Positions 8,101 to 16,359 of a stretch of DNA of 64,000 nt are shown here, piece by piece. A model generated the notes under the pieces. That model worked only from the letters and a program-made list of their open reading frames with translations, searched no databases and was not told where the DNA came from. The translations under genes were made by a program, and so were the position numbers. The stretch is taken from positions 62,001-126,000 of the forward strand of contig NZ_QOKV01000019.1 in NCBI RefSeq assembly GCF_008365405.1, read 5' to 3'. This DNA comes from Azospirillum brasilense (lineage in GTDB: Bacteria; Pseudomonadota; Alphaproteobacteria; Azospirillales; Azospirillaceae). Every line of letters starts with the position of its first letter. Positions within the stretch are counted from its first letter, which is position 1.

Positions 8101-10716
8101 CGCCCAGACGTGCAGGCAGTGGTGCAGGTCGTCGTTCCACTGGGCGGTGTGCCAGCGCGGGTCGCCCTCCGGGTGGCGCTCCAGCAGGTGGGCTTCGTTC
8201 TCGTCGTTCTCCAGAACGAGATGGACGTGGCGGCGGCAGCGCACGGCGTCCTGCACGCGCTCGGCCAGCTCCTGAAGGAACAGCTTGTCGCTGTCGTCGA
8301 GGATGGCGTGGACCGCGTCGAAGCGCAGCCCGTCCATGTGGAACTCCTCGATCCAATAGAGCGCGTTGTGGATGAAGTAGTCGCGCACCGTGGCGTTGCG
8401 CGGCCCGTCCACATTGATGGCGTCGCCCCAGGGCGTCTTGTGGCGGTCGGTGAAGAAGGCCTTGGCGTAGGCGTGGAGGTAGTTCCCGTCCGGCCCGAAA
8501 TGGTTGTAGACGACGTCGAGGAAGACCATCAGCCCCTTGGCGTGGGCGGCGTCGACCAGCGCCTTCAGGTCCTCCGGCCGGCCATAGGCGGCGTCCGGGG
8601 CGTAGGGCAGCACCCCGTCATAGCCCCAGTTGCGGGCGCCGGGAAAATCGGCCACCGGCAGCAGCTCGATGGCGGTGACGCCCAGCTCGACGAGGTGGTC
8701 GAGCTTGTCGATGGCGGCGCGGAAGGTGCCCTCCTCGGTGAAGGTGCCGACGTGAAGCTCGTACAGCACCGTCTCGTGCCAGGGGCGGCCGGTCCAGGCG
8801 GTGTCGGTCCAGCGGAAGACGGTGGGGTCGATCACCTCGCTCGGCCCGTGCACGTCCTCCGGCTGGTGGCGGGAGGCCGGGTCGGGCACGCGCAGCCCGT
8901 CCGGCAGCTCGAACTGGTAGCGGCTGCCCGCCTGAGCCTGGGCGGTGGACCATTCGAACCAGCCGTCGGCGCGCCGCACCATGGGCAGCAGGGCCTGGGT
9001 GTCCTCCAGCCACAGCGAGACCTGCTCGGTCCCCGGCGCCCACAGGGTGAAGCGGACGGAGCCGTCGGGCTGCACCTGCGCGCCGAAGGGCATGGCGTGG
9101 GCCCGCGCCTCGCCAATACGGGTGGCGCCGGGGGCGGCCAGACCGACCGGGCCGGACGCGCGGTCGGCCACCTCCGGCCCGGCGTCGGCGCCCAGGATGC
9201 CGATCGCCCCGGCCAGCGGGATGGCCAGCCAGTCCGGCCGGTTCGCCAGCTCGTAGCCGATCTCGTAGAGCGCCTTCTCCAGCAGGAAGAGTTTCAAAAG
9301 CTGCGTGGCGGTGGCCGCGTCGGTGGGCCAGCCCGGGCAATCGCCGATGGCCTCGCGGTAGCCGGCGACGAAGGCGGATGCGGCCTCGCCCTCCCACCAG
9401 TTCAGCCAGGCGGTGCGGGCGCCGCGCGCCGTCTCGTCCAGGTCGGCGGGCAGGGTGGCCCGCGCCCCGGCGGCGGCGTAGGTGATGGAGCGCAGCATCC
9501 CCGCCACGTCGCGCAGGATGCAGTGCTTGGCCCGCCGTTCGGCCAACGGGCGCATCGGCTCGCCCTCGAAATCGACGATGAACAGGTCGTCCTTGCCGGC
9601 CAGCACCTGCCCCAGATGATAGTCGCCGTGCACGCGCATGGCGTGGAAGGTGCCGCGCGGCGGCGTCAGCGTCTCGATCTGGCGCATCACCGTCGCCTCG
9701 CTGTCAGCCAGCGACGCGGCGTAGGGGGCGAGGTCGGCGTTCAGCCGCGGGGCGGCCTCGCGCAGCTGGCCCAGGACGCGGCGGGCGAGGGTGCGGACGC
9801 CGTCCGCCCAACCCGTCAGCATGGCGGGGGTCACCGGCTCCGGCGTGAAGGCGTCGCCGCCGCCGGGGGTGGCGAGGGCCCGATGCATCTCCGCGGTGCG
9901 GCGGCCCAGCCGGCGCATGAAGGTCATCAGCGCGACGTCGTCCGCCTTCTCGTCGTCGAAGCGCTTGACGCGCTCCGCCAGGGCGGCGGTGACGTGGCTC
10001 CAGGCTTCGCGGGCGTCGGGGACCAACTCCTGCAGGATGCACAGGGTGGCGGCCTCGCCGTCGCCCGTGCGCTCCACCCAGCCGAGCAGGGCGGGGGTGT
10101 TGCGGAAGTCGGCGACCTCGGTCAGGAAGCGCCCGACCTCCAATTCCGGGTGGGTGCCGGACTCCAGCTTGCGCAGCCCCTTCAGGATCGCCGAGTCGCC
10201 GACGCGGACGGAGGTGTTGGACTGCTCCACTCCGGCCCAGCGCAGCGTCGCGCCGTTGCCCAACGCGTCCTTCACGGCGTCGAGGGCGCGGCTTTGCCCG
10301 AAGCGCAGGCCCCCGCTCTCCCCGCCCTTGCGGATGCCGTCGAGCAGGGCGCGAACCACCTCCTCGTCGCCGTAGCCGTCGCGCAGGCTGCCCGTCCAGG
10401 GGAGCGCCTCGGGGCCGGCGATGGCGAAGGGATCGGCGGAATCGCTCTTGCCGCCGCGGTCGAGCACCAGGGGAAGCTGGTAGAGCTGCGGCTCGCGCCC
10501 CGAGGCCTCCACCCGCAGCAGGCAAAGCTGGGCGGAGCCGGAGGCGAGGGGCAAGGGCAGCGCATCGACGATGCGCACGCGGGGCGTGCCGGCGTCCTTG
10601 GCGGCGTACCAGCGCCGTCCGGTCAGGAAGCCGGGAAGCAGTTTGTCCTGAAGCAGGGACAGGGCCTCGCCCTCGATGGGGCCGGAAAAAGCGTTCGATT
10701 TGGGCGCTGTCGGCAA
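5080..10716 (-). CDS. triple-fusion enzyme: maltokinase - TreZ - MalQ
   Basis: One 1878-residue cytoplasmic polypeptide carries three complete enzymes. Residues 1 to about 520 are a maltokinase (Mak), which makes maltose 1-phosphate: it has HGDYHLGQ near 363 and VDFEGEP near 385. Residues about 537-1135 are TreZ (EC 3.2.1.141), which releases trehalose: catalytic Asp in LRFDAVHAI near 798, Glu in VLENDENEAH near 835 and NHDQIGNRA near 934. Residues about 1137-1878 are MalQ (EC 2.4.1.25): SPYSPASRLFLNP near 1375, LRIDHAM near 1617, VVGEDLGTVP near 1665, GSHDLATLRGWW near 1722. The start is TTG at 10716 with AGGGGAG seven bases upstream. It is the first gene of an operon with treY. No frameshift or linker decay is visible. 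The final residues and stop are encoded by a REP-like repeat. Confidence 0.93.
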   Translation of the reverse strand: MPTAPKSNAFSGPIEGEALSLLQDKLLPGFLTGRRWYAAKDAGTPRVRIVDALPLPLASGSAQLCLLRVEASGREPQLYQLPLVLDRGGKSDSADPFAIAGPEALPWTGSLRDGYGDEEVVRALLDGIRKGGESGGLRFGQSRALDAVKDALGNGATLRWAGVEQSNTSVRVGDSAILKGLRKLESGTHPELEVGRFLTEVADFRNTPALLGWVERTGDGEAATLCILQELVPDAREAWSHVTAALAERVKRFDDEKADDVALMTFMRRLGRRTAEMHRALATPGGGDAFTPEPVTPAMLTGWADGVRTLARRVLGQLREAAPRLNADLAPYAASLADSEATVMRQIETLTPPRGTFHAMRVHGDYHLGQVLAGKDDLFIVDFEGEPMRPLAERRAKHCILRDVAGMLRSITYAAAGARATLPADLDETARGARTAWLNWWEGEAASAFVAGYREAIGDCPGWPTDAATATQLLKLFLLEKALYEIGYELANRPDWLAIPLAGAIGILGADAGPEVADRASGPVGLAAPGATRIGEARAHAMPFGAQVQPDGSVRFTLWAPGTEQVSLWLEDTQALLPMVRRADGWFEWSTAQAQAGSRYQFELPDGLRVPDPASRHQPEDVHGPSEVIDPTVFRWTDTAWTGRPWHETVLYELHVGTFTEEGTFRAAIDKLDHLVELGVTAIELLPVADFPGARNWGYDGVLPYAPDAAYGRPEDLKALVDAAHAKGLMVFLDVVYNHFGPDGNYLHAYAKAFFTDRHKTPWGDAINVDGPRNATVRDYFIHNALYWIEEFHMDGLRFDAVHAILDDSDKLFLQELAERVQDAVRCRRHVHLVLENDENEAHLLERHPEGDPRWHTAQWNDDLHHCLHVWASGEDAGYYADYAGDAVKLARAMAEGFAFQGHASSYRGGEARGEPSAHLPPTAFVTFIQNHDQIGNRAFGDRITRFARPEAVRAASSLYLLGPGVPMLFMGEEWASDRPFPFFCDFADELAEAVRNGRREEFAKFPEFQDPAVRDRIPDPTAPETFQSAKLDWDDRDRGEHGEWLDWYRRILAVRRKEIAPRLENAPGGASSHEVIDGRGIRVSWRLGDGSRLHLLANLSDTPVTGMGETVGRVLWTEGDGLDAGTMAPVSVLWTIEETTALDRLGERMGIETHYTGASGETVQASEGTIRALLAAMEVDADDPEKALEALERRELSRPLPPVAVLRIDRPPFSVTVTLPEGSGTLRWTLTLEDGGDRSGEADFGDLPLVRKAGVGGQHFEVRRLDLGAAPAPGYHQLRLDVDGLRAEHPGLETTVIAAPATCHLPAPLQMGERIWGLSVQLYALRCAGDWGIGDFGDLVNVAEMAAARGAGIVGLNPLHALFLDQPDQASPYSPASRLFLNPLYIDVLAVPELMGCAETRDRIADESFLGAVQAAGAAPLVDYAAVAALKLPVLERLFAHFQTEGSAERRRALAAFRAELGEGLDRFCTFQALRERFAKDGTPDWRRWPEEYRDATSPAVRRFAEEQRERIGFFVWLQWLADSQLQAAAERARERGMAVGFFRDLAVGADSGGAETWADPHVVVAQAHVGAPPDLFNPAGQDWGLPPFHPHALREGGYARFIELLRANMRHAGALRIDHAMALQHVYWIPEGHPPSEGAYVAYPMDDLLGILALESQRNRCLVVGEDLGTVPEGFRERMAEAGVLSYRVMFFEWTEDGGFRGSDDYPYTALATVGSHDLATLRGWWEGHDITLKEERGLYPAEGEAERQRDRRKAERARLLEALADAFLPLPASFGPDSPYGEALGHAVHAFLARTGSAIAMVQMDDLTAELEQVNLPGTVDQYPNWRRKLRLALEDMADCPQAGAIAAIMAAARPAAVAARPSPAPGEGGRGAAG

Positions 10717-10796
10717 GACACGTCTCCCCTGTTGGGCGGCACGGCTCGCACAACAACCGGGGCGGTTCGGTGTTCCTCCCGCCTAACCGTAGGTGG

Positions 10797-11111
10797 CTAG
10801 CCGTCGGACATGCGCGGATGGTGGGGCAGGCGGCCCAGCCGGCCGATCCGTTCGGCCAGTTGCAGCGCCTCGACCACGTCGTCGAGCCGCCCGCACTGCA
10901 TCAGCGTGTGGGCGTGGGTGTTGAGCGCGGCGACCACCGCGCGTTCGTCGGACACGCCGTCGGCCGGGCGCCCGTCGCGGTCGAGGATGACCGCGCCGAG
11001 CGCGGCCAACGCCTCCGCCGACAAATTCACGGCGTCGAGCATCGCCGCGTCGTCCTTCTCCGCGGCGTTCAGCACGGGTTCCAGCACCTCGGCGAGCAAC
11101 CGGGGATTCAT
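10797..11111 (-). CDS. small hypothetical protein, mostly helical
   Basis: A 104-residue protein starting MNPRLLAEVLEPVLNAAEKDD. It is predicted by eye to be alpha-helical, with repeated Ala/Leu-rich stretches, and has no cysteine pair or membrane segment. A longer frame exists upstream, but the ATG at 11111 is preceded by AGGAG at proper spacing. It lies between the tRNA pair and the maltokinase fusion gene on the same strand, with an 80-base gap to the latter. I do not recognise a family and give no function. Confidence 0.6.
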   Translation of the reverse strand: MNPRLLAEVLEPVLNAAEKDDAAMLDAVNLSAEALAALGAVILDRDGRPADGVSDERAVVAALNTHAHTLMQCGRLDDVVEALQLAERIGRLGRLPHHPRMSDG

Positions 11112-11312
11112 GAAGGCACGCTCCTGACGGCATCTGTGCTTTAGAACACTGAAAATGGCCTGTTGTGCCCCCGCCGCAAGCCGATGTCCCGTCAACTGAA
11201 CGGGTGGTAGAAGGCGCGATGCATTCAAAAGCGGAGGCGGAGCGCCTATTCCCGAAATGCCCGGTGACGCCTTGTCGGCACCGGCCCGAAAGGGGAAGGG
11301 CGCAGAACAGGG

Positions 11313-11344
11313 AAAAGCCAGCAACCCGTCAAGGTTGCTGGCTT
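11313..11344 (-). terminator. intrinsic terminator of the tRNA-Leu/tRNA-Ala transcript
   Basis: GCCAGCAACC (11317-11326) pairs with GGTTGCTGGC (11333-11342), giving a 10-bp stem. On the minus strand the hairpin is followed by TTTT. It lies just past the 3' end of tRNA-Ala, as expected for the end of that transcript. Confidence 0.8.
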
Positions 11345-11349
11345 CATGA

Positions 11350-11425
<76 letters not shown>

Positions 11426-11455
11426 ACTATAATATCAGACCAACACAAGAAGTGT

Positions 11456-11542
11456 TGGTGCGCTTGGAGGGACTCGAACCCCCACGGCCTTTCAGCCACT
11501 AGGACCTGAACCTAGCGCGTCTACCAATTCCGCCACAAGCGC
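11456..11542 (-). tRNA. tRNA-Leu (anticodon CAG)
   Basis: An 87-base class II tRNA on the minus strand with an encoded CCA. The acceptor stem GCGCTTG pairs with CAAGCGC. The anticodon stem CTAGG/CCTAG encloses TTCAGGT, giving anticodon CAG. A long variable arm (TGGCTGAAAGGCCG) is typical of tRNA-Leu, and the T-loop contains TTCGAGT. Confidence 0.97.
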
Positions 11543-11589
11543 ATCGTCTGCTCTTTGTCCCGCATCCCTTGGGGCGACGCGGGAGCGCT

Positions 11590-11618
11590 GATATAGCCGT
11601 GCCGCCGTCGGCGCTCAA
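11590..11618 (-). promoter_or_regulatory. sigma-70-type promoter of the tRNA-Leu/Ala unit
   Basis: Reading the minus strand, TTGAGC (11618-11613) and TATATC (11595-11590) are separated by exactly 17 bases. This is a near-consensus -35/-10 pair about 48 bases upstream of the mature tRNA-Leu 5' end. The match and location are seen in the sequence; activity is inferred. Confidence 0.7.
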
Positions 11619-11784
11619 GCGAAATCTTTCGAGGCCATCATTTTTTCGGGGGAGAGCGTCCGCTCCCTTCGGTGCACTCCGAACACGCCGAACGCTACGA
11701 CTTCCCCCCTTTCGCGCGGAGCGGGCGCCGTTGCTATCTTCAGCTTGCCCCAAGGGCGTGTGCCTCCCTGTTTTGCACCTCAAG

Positions 11785-11812
11785 GGCCCGCCGTTCAACC
11801 GGACGGCGGGCC
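11785..11812. terminator. GC-rich hairpin after the hybrid kinase gene
   Basis: GGCCCGCCGT (11785-11794) and ACGGCGGGCC (11803-11812) form a perfect 10-bp stem with an 8-base loop. It lies 29 bases past the stop of the minus-strand kinase gene. On the minus strand no T-run follows, while on the plus strand GCTTTCTT follows. It may end kinase transcription or shield the tRNA promoter. The remaining bases between 11619 and 11784 hold no gene I can support. Confidence 0.45.
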
Positions 11813-11840
11813 GCTTTCTTATCCGGCGGCCGGGAGCCTT

Positions 11841-14753
11841 CTACAGCGGAAGACGCTCGCCCTCCGCACCGGTCATGCTGTCCGCCATCCGTTTGGACTG
11901 CTTCGCCATCGCGCGGTCGAGGACGCGGCGGAGCTGGCGCGGCGTCACCGGCTTGCGAATCACCTCCAGCCCGTGCGCGGCGGCGTCCGTCTCGCATTCC
12001 GGACCGGCTTCCCCGGTCAGGATCATGGCGGGCATGTCCCATCCAGCCATGGCGCGGACGCGCACCACCGCCTCCGTTCCGACGCGCCCTTCACGCAGGC
12101 GGTAGTCGACCAGCATCACGTCGGGCGTGCGGCCGTCCGCCTCGACCTTCGCCACGGCCTCGTCGGCGGAGCCGGCAATCAGCACCTCGTATCCCCATTC
12201 GCGGAACATATCGCGCAGCCCCAGCAGGACGATGGCGTCGTCGTCCACCAGCAGGGCGCGCGGGGCGTCGCGGCCGCCGGTGAAGAGGGAGGCGGTCGGC
12301 GGCGGCGGCGGCGGCGCCTCCACGGCGGCCAGAGGGACGGTGATGGCGAAGACGGAGCCGCGGCCCGGCTGGGATTTCACCTCCACGGGATGGTCGAGGA
12401 TCGCCGACAGGCGTTGCACGATGGCGAGGCCGAGGCCGAGCCCGCGCGCCCGGTCCCGCTCCGGGTTGTTGATCTGGTGGAACTCCGCGAAGATCCGGGT
12501 CAGCTGGTCGGGCGGGATGCCGATTCCGGTGTCGCTGACCTCGATCCGCGCCAGACCGCCCGGTGCCGTGTCGTCCAGGGTCCGGACGGCGATCTGCACC
12601 GCCCCGCGCTCGGTGTACTTGACGGCGTTCTCCAGCAGATTGCGCACCATGCGGCCCAGCAGCACGCGGTCGCTGCGCACCGTCGCCGTGCGGTCCTGCA
12701 CGATGCGGAAGGCCAGCTTCTTGCTCTCCAGGATCGGCGCGTAGGAGGCGGCGATCTCATCCAGCAGGCTGTTGAGGGCGAAGGGCTCCACGCGCGGATC
12801 GACCGCCCCGGCGTCCAGCCGCGAGACGTCCAGCAGGCTGTCCAGCAGCCCTTTCAGCGTGTCCAGGCCGCGCTCCAGCATGTCCAGGCTGCGCTGCCCC
12901 TGCTCGTCGCTGATGAAGCGGTGAAGGATGCCGGTGAACAGGAACATGGACTGCATCGGCTGACGCAGGTCATGGCTGGCCGCCGCGAGGAATTTCGATT
13001 TGGCGCGGTTGGCCTCGTCGGCCTCCTCCTTGGCGCGCTGGAGCGCCAGTTCCATCGCCTTGCGCTCGCCGACGTCGCGCAACGTGCAGATCGCCAGCGT
13101 CACCCGCCCATCGGGGGCACGAACCGGGGTGGCGCTCACCGACAGGGTCATGGCGGTGCCATCAGGCCGGGTGTAGGGGAAATCCTCCTGCTCCACCGTC
13201 TCGCCCTGCCGCAGGGCGCGGGACAGCGGGCAACGCCCATCGCCGAAGCAGGCGCCGCCGTTGCAGGCCCGCGTGCCGTCGCAGCCGCAGCCGGCGACGG
13301 GCGGCGGCGGTCCGCCGAGCAGGCGAAGCGCCGTGTCGTTGACCTTGACGATCCGCCCGCTCGGCGCCTCCGCCACCAGCAGCCCCGAGGGCAGATGGTC
13401 CAGAATGGCCGTCAGCAGGCTGCGCTCCGCCTCCAGTTGCCGGGTCAGGAGCGTGCGCTCGTCCTCCAGGCGCCGGCGGTCCGTGGCGTCCCGGAAGTAG
13501 AGGGCCAGACCCTTGCGCGAGGGAAAGGCACGGACGGCGAACCAGACGCCGCTGCGCAGCCCCTGCGTCTCGAACTCCACCGCTTCGCGGCTCTCCATGG
13601 CCTGCTGCAGGGTCCGGCCGGACTCGCCGGCCATCAGTTCCGCGAAGGCTTGGCGTCCGTTCCGGCCGATGGCCTCCCCGGAATCGGGCAGCAGGGTCCG
13701 TGCCCGCTCGTTGACGAAGACGATCCGCCAGGACCGGTCGAGTTCGGCCACGGCGTCCGTCGTGCTCTCCAGGACCGACGCCTTGTCGACCACGGTCTCC
13801 AGCATCCGTTCGCGCACGCGCAGGAATTGCCGCATGCCCCAGGCGGCGCCCAGGCAGGTCAGCAGGAGCACGCCGCCGAACAGAGCCAGCGAAAAGAGCA
13901 TGGCGTCCCGGACCGGTTGCATCGCGGCGTCGCGGTCGATCCCGATGGCGATCATCGATTCGCGGGTGCCGGTGTCCAGGGGGGCGGACACCACCATCCG
14001 CTCCGTTCCGCCGGTGTCGAAGACGGCCGCCGACCGTGTTCCCCGCGCCGCGTGCATGGCCTGGAGCATGGCTGTGGGCAGGGGATGACCGATGGCGTCG
14101 GGCGTCTCCGGGAGGCGGGCCACCGCGTGGCCCTGGCGGTCGGCGATCACAATCTCCATGCCCGGAGGCAGGGGGCGGCTGCCCAAATTCTCTTCGAGCC
14201 AGCGGGCGTCGAGAAGCACCGTCACCACGCCGCCCGGCCCGCCGGCCGGCGCTGGGTAGGCCAGCCGGAAGGGCAGGATGGGGCGCCGGTTGGGATCGCG
14301 CAGCCCGTACTCCCCCGTCGTCAAGGCGCCGGTGGTCAGCGCGTTCTGGAAGGTGCGGATGCTGCCGAGATTGACGCCCAGCGAAACCGGATCGGTCGCG
14401 CACCACACCCGTCCTTCCCGGTCGGCCACCTCAACCGACAGATAGGCGGGATAGCGGGCGCGCAGCCGGTCCATGGTCGGCTGGCAGTCCGGCGCTCCGG
14501 CCTGCGGCACGCCGGACTCGACGATGGTCGCCAGCACCTGCCGCGCCTCCGCGGCGATGCGCTGCTGCTCGGCGTCCAACAGGTCGAGAAGGCGCAGGGT
14601 GTCGTTCCGCACCTCGTTCTCCCGATCCTGCCGCAAGCTGTGCTGCGTCATGAACTGGAGCGCCGCGAGCGGCACCACGGCCGCCACGAGCAAGAGAAAC
14701 AGACGCAGATAATGGGGCATCGCCAAGAGAATCTGATGAAGGAGAGCCGCCAC
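11841..14753 (-). CDS. hybrid sensor histidine kinase/response regulator
   Basis: A 970-residue inner-membrane sensor. A transmembrane helix at about residues 13-34, a periplasmic sensor region of about 250 residues and a second helix at about 285-305 are followed by two PAS-like domains, a HisKA domain (FLAAASHDLRQPM, phosphoacceptor His near 594), a HATPase domain (DTGIGIP near 744, GLGLGLAIV) and a C-terminal receiver domain (LLVDDDAIV near 836, phospho-Asp in DVMLVDY near 880). The second PAS holds a cysteine cluster (GCGCDGTRACNGGACFGDGRC). The GTG at 14753 is the longest start; the ATG at 14720 is a reasonable alternative. No partner regulator is adjacent, so the signal and output are unknown. 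Confidence 0.9.
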   Translation of the reverse strand: MAALLHQILLAMPHYLRLFLLLVAAVVPLAALQFMTQHSLRQDRENEVRNDTLRLLDLLDAEQQRIAAEARQVLATIVESGVPQAGAPDCQPTMDRLRARYPAYLSVEVADREGRVWCATDPVSLGVNLGSIRTFQNALTTGALTTGEYGLRDPNRRPILPFRLAYPAPAGGPGGVVTVLLDARWLEENLGSRPLPPGMEIVIADRQGHAVARLPETPDAIGHPLPTAMLQAMHAARGTRSAAVFDTGGTERMVVSAPLDTGTRESMIAIGIDRDAAMQPVRDAMLFSLALFGGVLLLTCLGAAWGMRQFLRVRERMLETVVDKASVLESTTDAVAELDRSWRIVFVNERARTLLPDSGEAIGRNGRQAFAELMAGESGRTLQQAMESREAVEFETQGLRSGVWFAVRAFPSRKGLALYFRDATDRRRLEDERTLLTRQLEAERSLLTAILDHLPSGLLVAEAPSGRIVKVNDTALRLLGGPPPPVAGCGCDGTRACNGGACFGDGRCPLSRALRQGETVEQEDFPYTRPDGTAMTLSVSATPVRAPDGRVTLAICTLRDVGERKAMELALQRAKEEADEANRAKSKFLAAASHDLRQPMQSMFLFTGILHRFISDEQGQRSLDMLERGLDTLKGLLDSLLDVSRLDAGAVDPRVEPFALNSLLDEIAASYAPILESKKLAFRIVQDRTATVRSDRVLLGRMVRNLLENAVKYTERGAVQIAVRTLDDTAPGGLARIEVSDTGIGIPPDQLTRIFAEFHQINNPERDRARGLGLGLAIVQRLSAILDHPVEVKSQPGRGSVFAITVPLAAVEAPPPPPPTASLFTGGRDAPRALLVDDDAIVLLGLRDMFREWGYEVLIAGSADEAVAKVEADGRTPDVMLVDYRLREGRVGTEAVVRVRAMAGWDMPAMILTGEAGPECETDAAAHGLEVIRKPVTPRQLRRVLDRAMAKQSKRMADSMTGAEGERLPL

Positions 14754-14989
14754 CCTTGCGCCCGGACAGGCCGAACCGGCGCAGGCGGCAGCCGGAACAG
14801 GGCCGTCGGCGGTGGATGTTCTTCAAACTCCACCAGGTGTTCATGCCACATGGGGGCAGAGATGCAACGACTAACGGGCCGGATAACTCCATTTTGCTTC
14901 GGAACCGGGGTGCTCCTCAACGGTGCCGAAGAAGGAAGCCGGCCAGCGCGCAGTGCAAGGTAGTCACGACGGCGCGCAGGGGCGTCGGA

Positions 14990-15178
14990 TCATGACATCA
15001 CCGTCACCAGAAAGGCGAGCGCGCTCACAACCATCAACGAATCGGACGTGACCATGCGCATCGCCTCTCCCACAGGCATCCCGTTTGGCACGCAGGCCTG
15101 AGCGCGATGCGTCTGGACTCCGCCATACGTAACCGCTCCGAGCAAAGCTGGGTCCCATGCGCAACGAAGAATTTTCAT
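14990..15178 (-). CDS. small hypothetical protein with hydrophobic C-terminus
   Basis: A possible 62-residue protein starting MKILRCAWDPALLGAV at the ATG at 15178, with GAGAGG a few bases upstream. The last 16 residues are hydrophobic (SLMVVSALAFLVTVMS) and could form a short membrane segment. It has two cysteines in the N-terminal half. I do not recognise a family, and the codon usage is less biased than in neighbouring genes, so this may not be a real gene. Confidence 0.3.
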   Translation of the reverse strand: MKILRCAWDPALLGAVTYGGVQTHRAQACVPNGMPVGEAMRMVTSDSLMVVSALAFLVTVMS

Positions 15179-15254
15179 GGCGCCTCTCGCATTCGCGTAA
15201 TATTTCTCTGTTGTAACAGGTGCCCCCACCACCGTCCTTCCGCGTGAGCCGACC

Positions 15255-15440
15255 ATGCCGTGGAGCCGTACCCCCTCCTACCAGGCCATCACCTTGCTGC
15301 GCCGGCACAGCCGGGAATGCCGCGGGTTGGAAACCCGTGAGTATCTGGTCGCCGTCGAGCGCCGAATGGTCGAACTCATCGATCTGGAGCGGCGGGAGGC
15401 CCAGGACCGGGCGGCGGCGATCCATCAAGCGGCGGAGTGA
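15255..15440 (+). CDS. small hypothetical protein (61 aa)
   Basis: A 61-residue, strongly charged helical protein starting MPWSRTPSYQAITLLRRHSR and rich in Arg, Glu and Ala. Codon third positions are G/C-biased as in neighbouring genes, which supports coding. The ribosome-binding site before the ATG is weak. It is divergent from the small minus-strand gene and lies upstream of the MarR gene. No family recognised. Confidence 0.45.
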   Translation: MPWSRTPSYQAITLLRRHSRECRGLETREYLVAVERRMVELIDLERREAQDRAAAIHQAAE

Positions 15441-15557
15441 CCCGGGCATTCGTCATATTTCAAAACGGTAACGTAGTAAGCCGCTCCTGAAACACAACCG
15501 ACACAGATCGGTGTTAAAGGCCAAAGTGTCGTTCATTGACACGAGGCCGTCGCGTTC

Positions 15558-16040
15558 ATGGCTTTCCCGACCGAAATGGCCGGCAACGATGGTGCCGACG
15601 GCAGGGAGGGTTGCGACGTCGCCCTTTGCACCGTCCCCGCCGAGTCCATCCACAGCCGCATCCGCCGCGTCCATCAGCGCGCCACGGCGATGCTGAGCGA
15701 TGCGTTGACCGATTTCAACCTGACGGCGCCGCAATGGGCGGCGCTGGCGGCCCTGCACCAGCATGGGCCGATGTCGCAGATCGAACTGGGCCGCAGCATC
15801 GCGATGGACCCCGCCACCATGCAGGGGGTGGTGGTGCGGCTGATCGACCGCGGCTATCTCCTGCGCAGCCCCGACAGCCTGGATCGCCGCCGCAACCTCG
15901 TCAGGCTGGCCGACAGCGGGCGCCGGGTGGTGGAGGCGGCCGGACCGGCCATCGCACGGGCGGAGGCCGAATTGACCGGGCGCCTGTCCGCGGACGAACG
16001 GCACCGGCTGGCCGATCTGCTGGCCCGCCTGGGTGCGTGA
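15558..16040 (+). CDS. MarR-family transcriptional regulator
   Basis: A 160-residue winged-helix regulator. The core begins near residue 27 (SIHSRIRRVHQRATAMLSD) and includes the dimerisation helix, the helix-turn-helix (MSQIELGRSIAMDPATMQGV) and the basic wing (GYLLRSPDSLDRRRN), all characteristic of MarR proteins. The N-terminal 25 residues are poorly conserved in character, and the ribosome-binding site at 15558 is weak, so a slightly later start is possible. No target operon is adjacent on the same strand, so the ligand and targets are unknown. Confidence 0.85.
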   Translation: MAFPTEMAGNDGADGREGCDVALCTVPAESIHSRIRRVHQRATAMLSDALTDFNLTAPQWAALAALHQHGPMSQIELGRSIAMDPATMQGVVVRLIDRGYLLRSPDSLDRRRNLVRLADSGRRVVEAAGPAIARAEAELTGRLSADERHRLADLLARLGA

Positions 16041-16359
16041 AACCGGGCGTTGCGGCTGAAACGGTGGGTGGGGCCAATGGTCCGGGTTAGCCCAAGTTAT
16101 GCACATTCACCTGAACGCCGTGCTTGACTCTGCGAATGTTGCTTTTTTGTTTTTCCGGACCCGTTTGGAACCGTCAAAATCCACAAAAGCCGGGCAATTC
16201 CGCCATTTCAGCAGTGCCTGAAATTTAGGCAATTTGGTCAGGGCCGTGGATTCACGGCCATGCTCACAGGTTGCCCCCGGATTCGCTCACAGAGTTACCC
16301 ACAGCTTCTGGGGATATCCCGATATTGCGGATAGAGTTGCCTGCCCGCAGCCCGTTCCG
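16041..16359. other. non-coding gap, partly A+T-rich
   Basis: This 319-base stretch has no supportable gene. Its first half is unusually A+T-rich for the window (TTGCTTTTTTGTTTTTCC at about 16140). It contains GTTACCCACAG near 16303 and AATCCACAAAAG near 16178, which loosely resemble DnaA boxes, but there is no cluster or replication gene to support an origin. Confidence 0.4.

Noticed and set aside
5341..10800. A 1819-codon open frame on the plus strand opposite the maltokinase-TreZ-MalQ gene
   Set aside because: It is the mirror of a G+C-rich gene with strong third-position bias; the product is His/Gly/Val-rich with no domain, while the minus-strand frame has three full enzyme families.
16100..16340. 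Possible replication origin with DnaA-box-like sequences
   Set aside because: Only two imperfect matches, no dnaA, parAB or repABC genes nearby.
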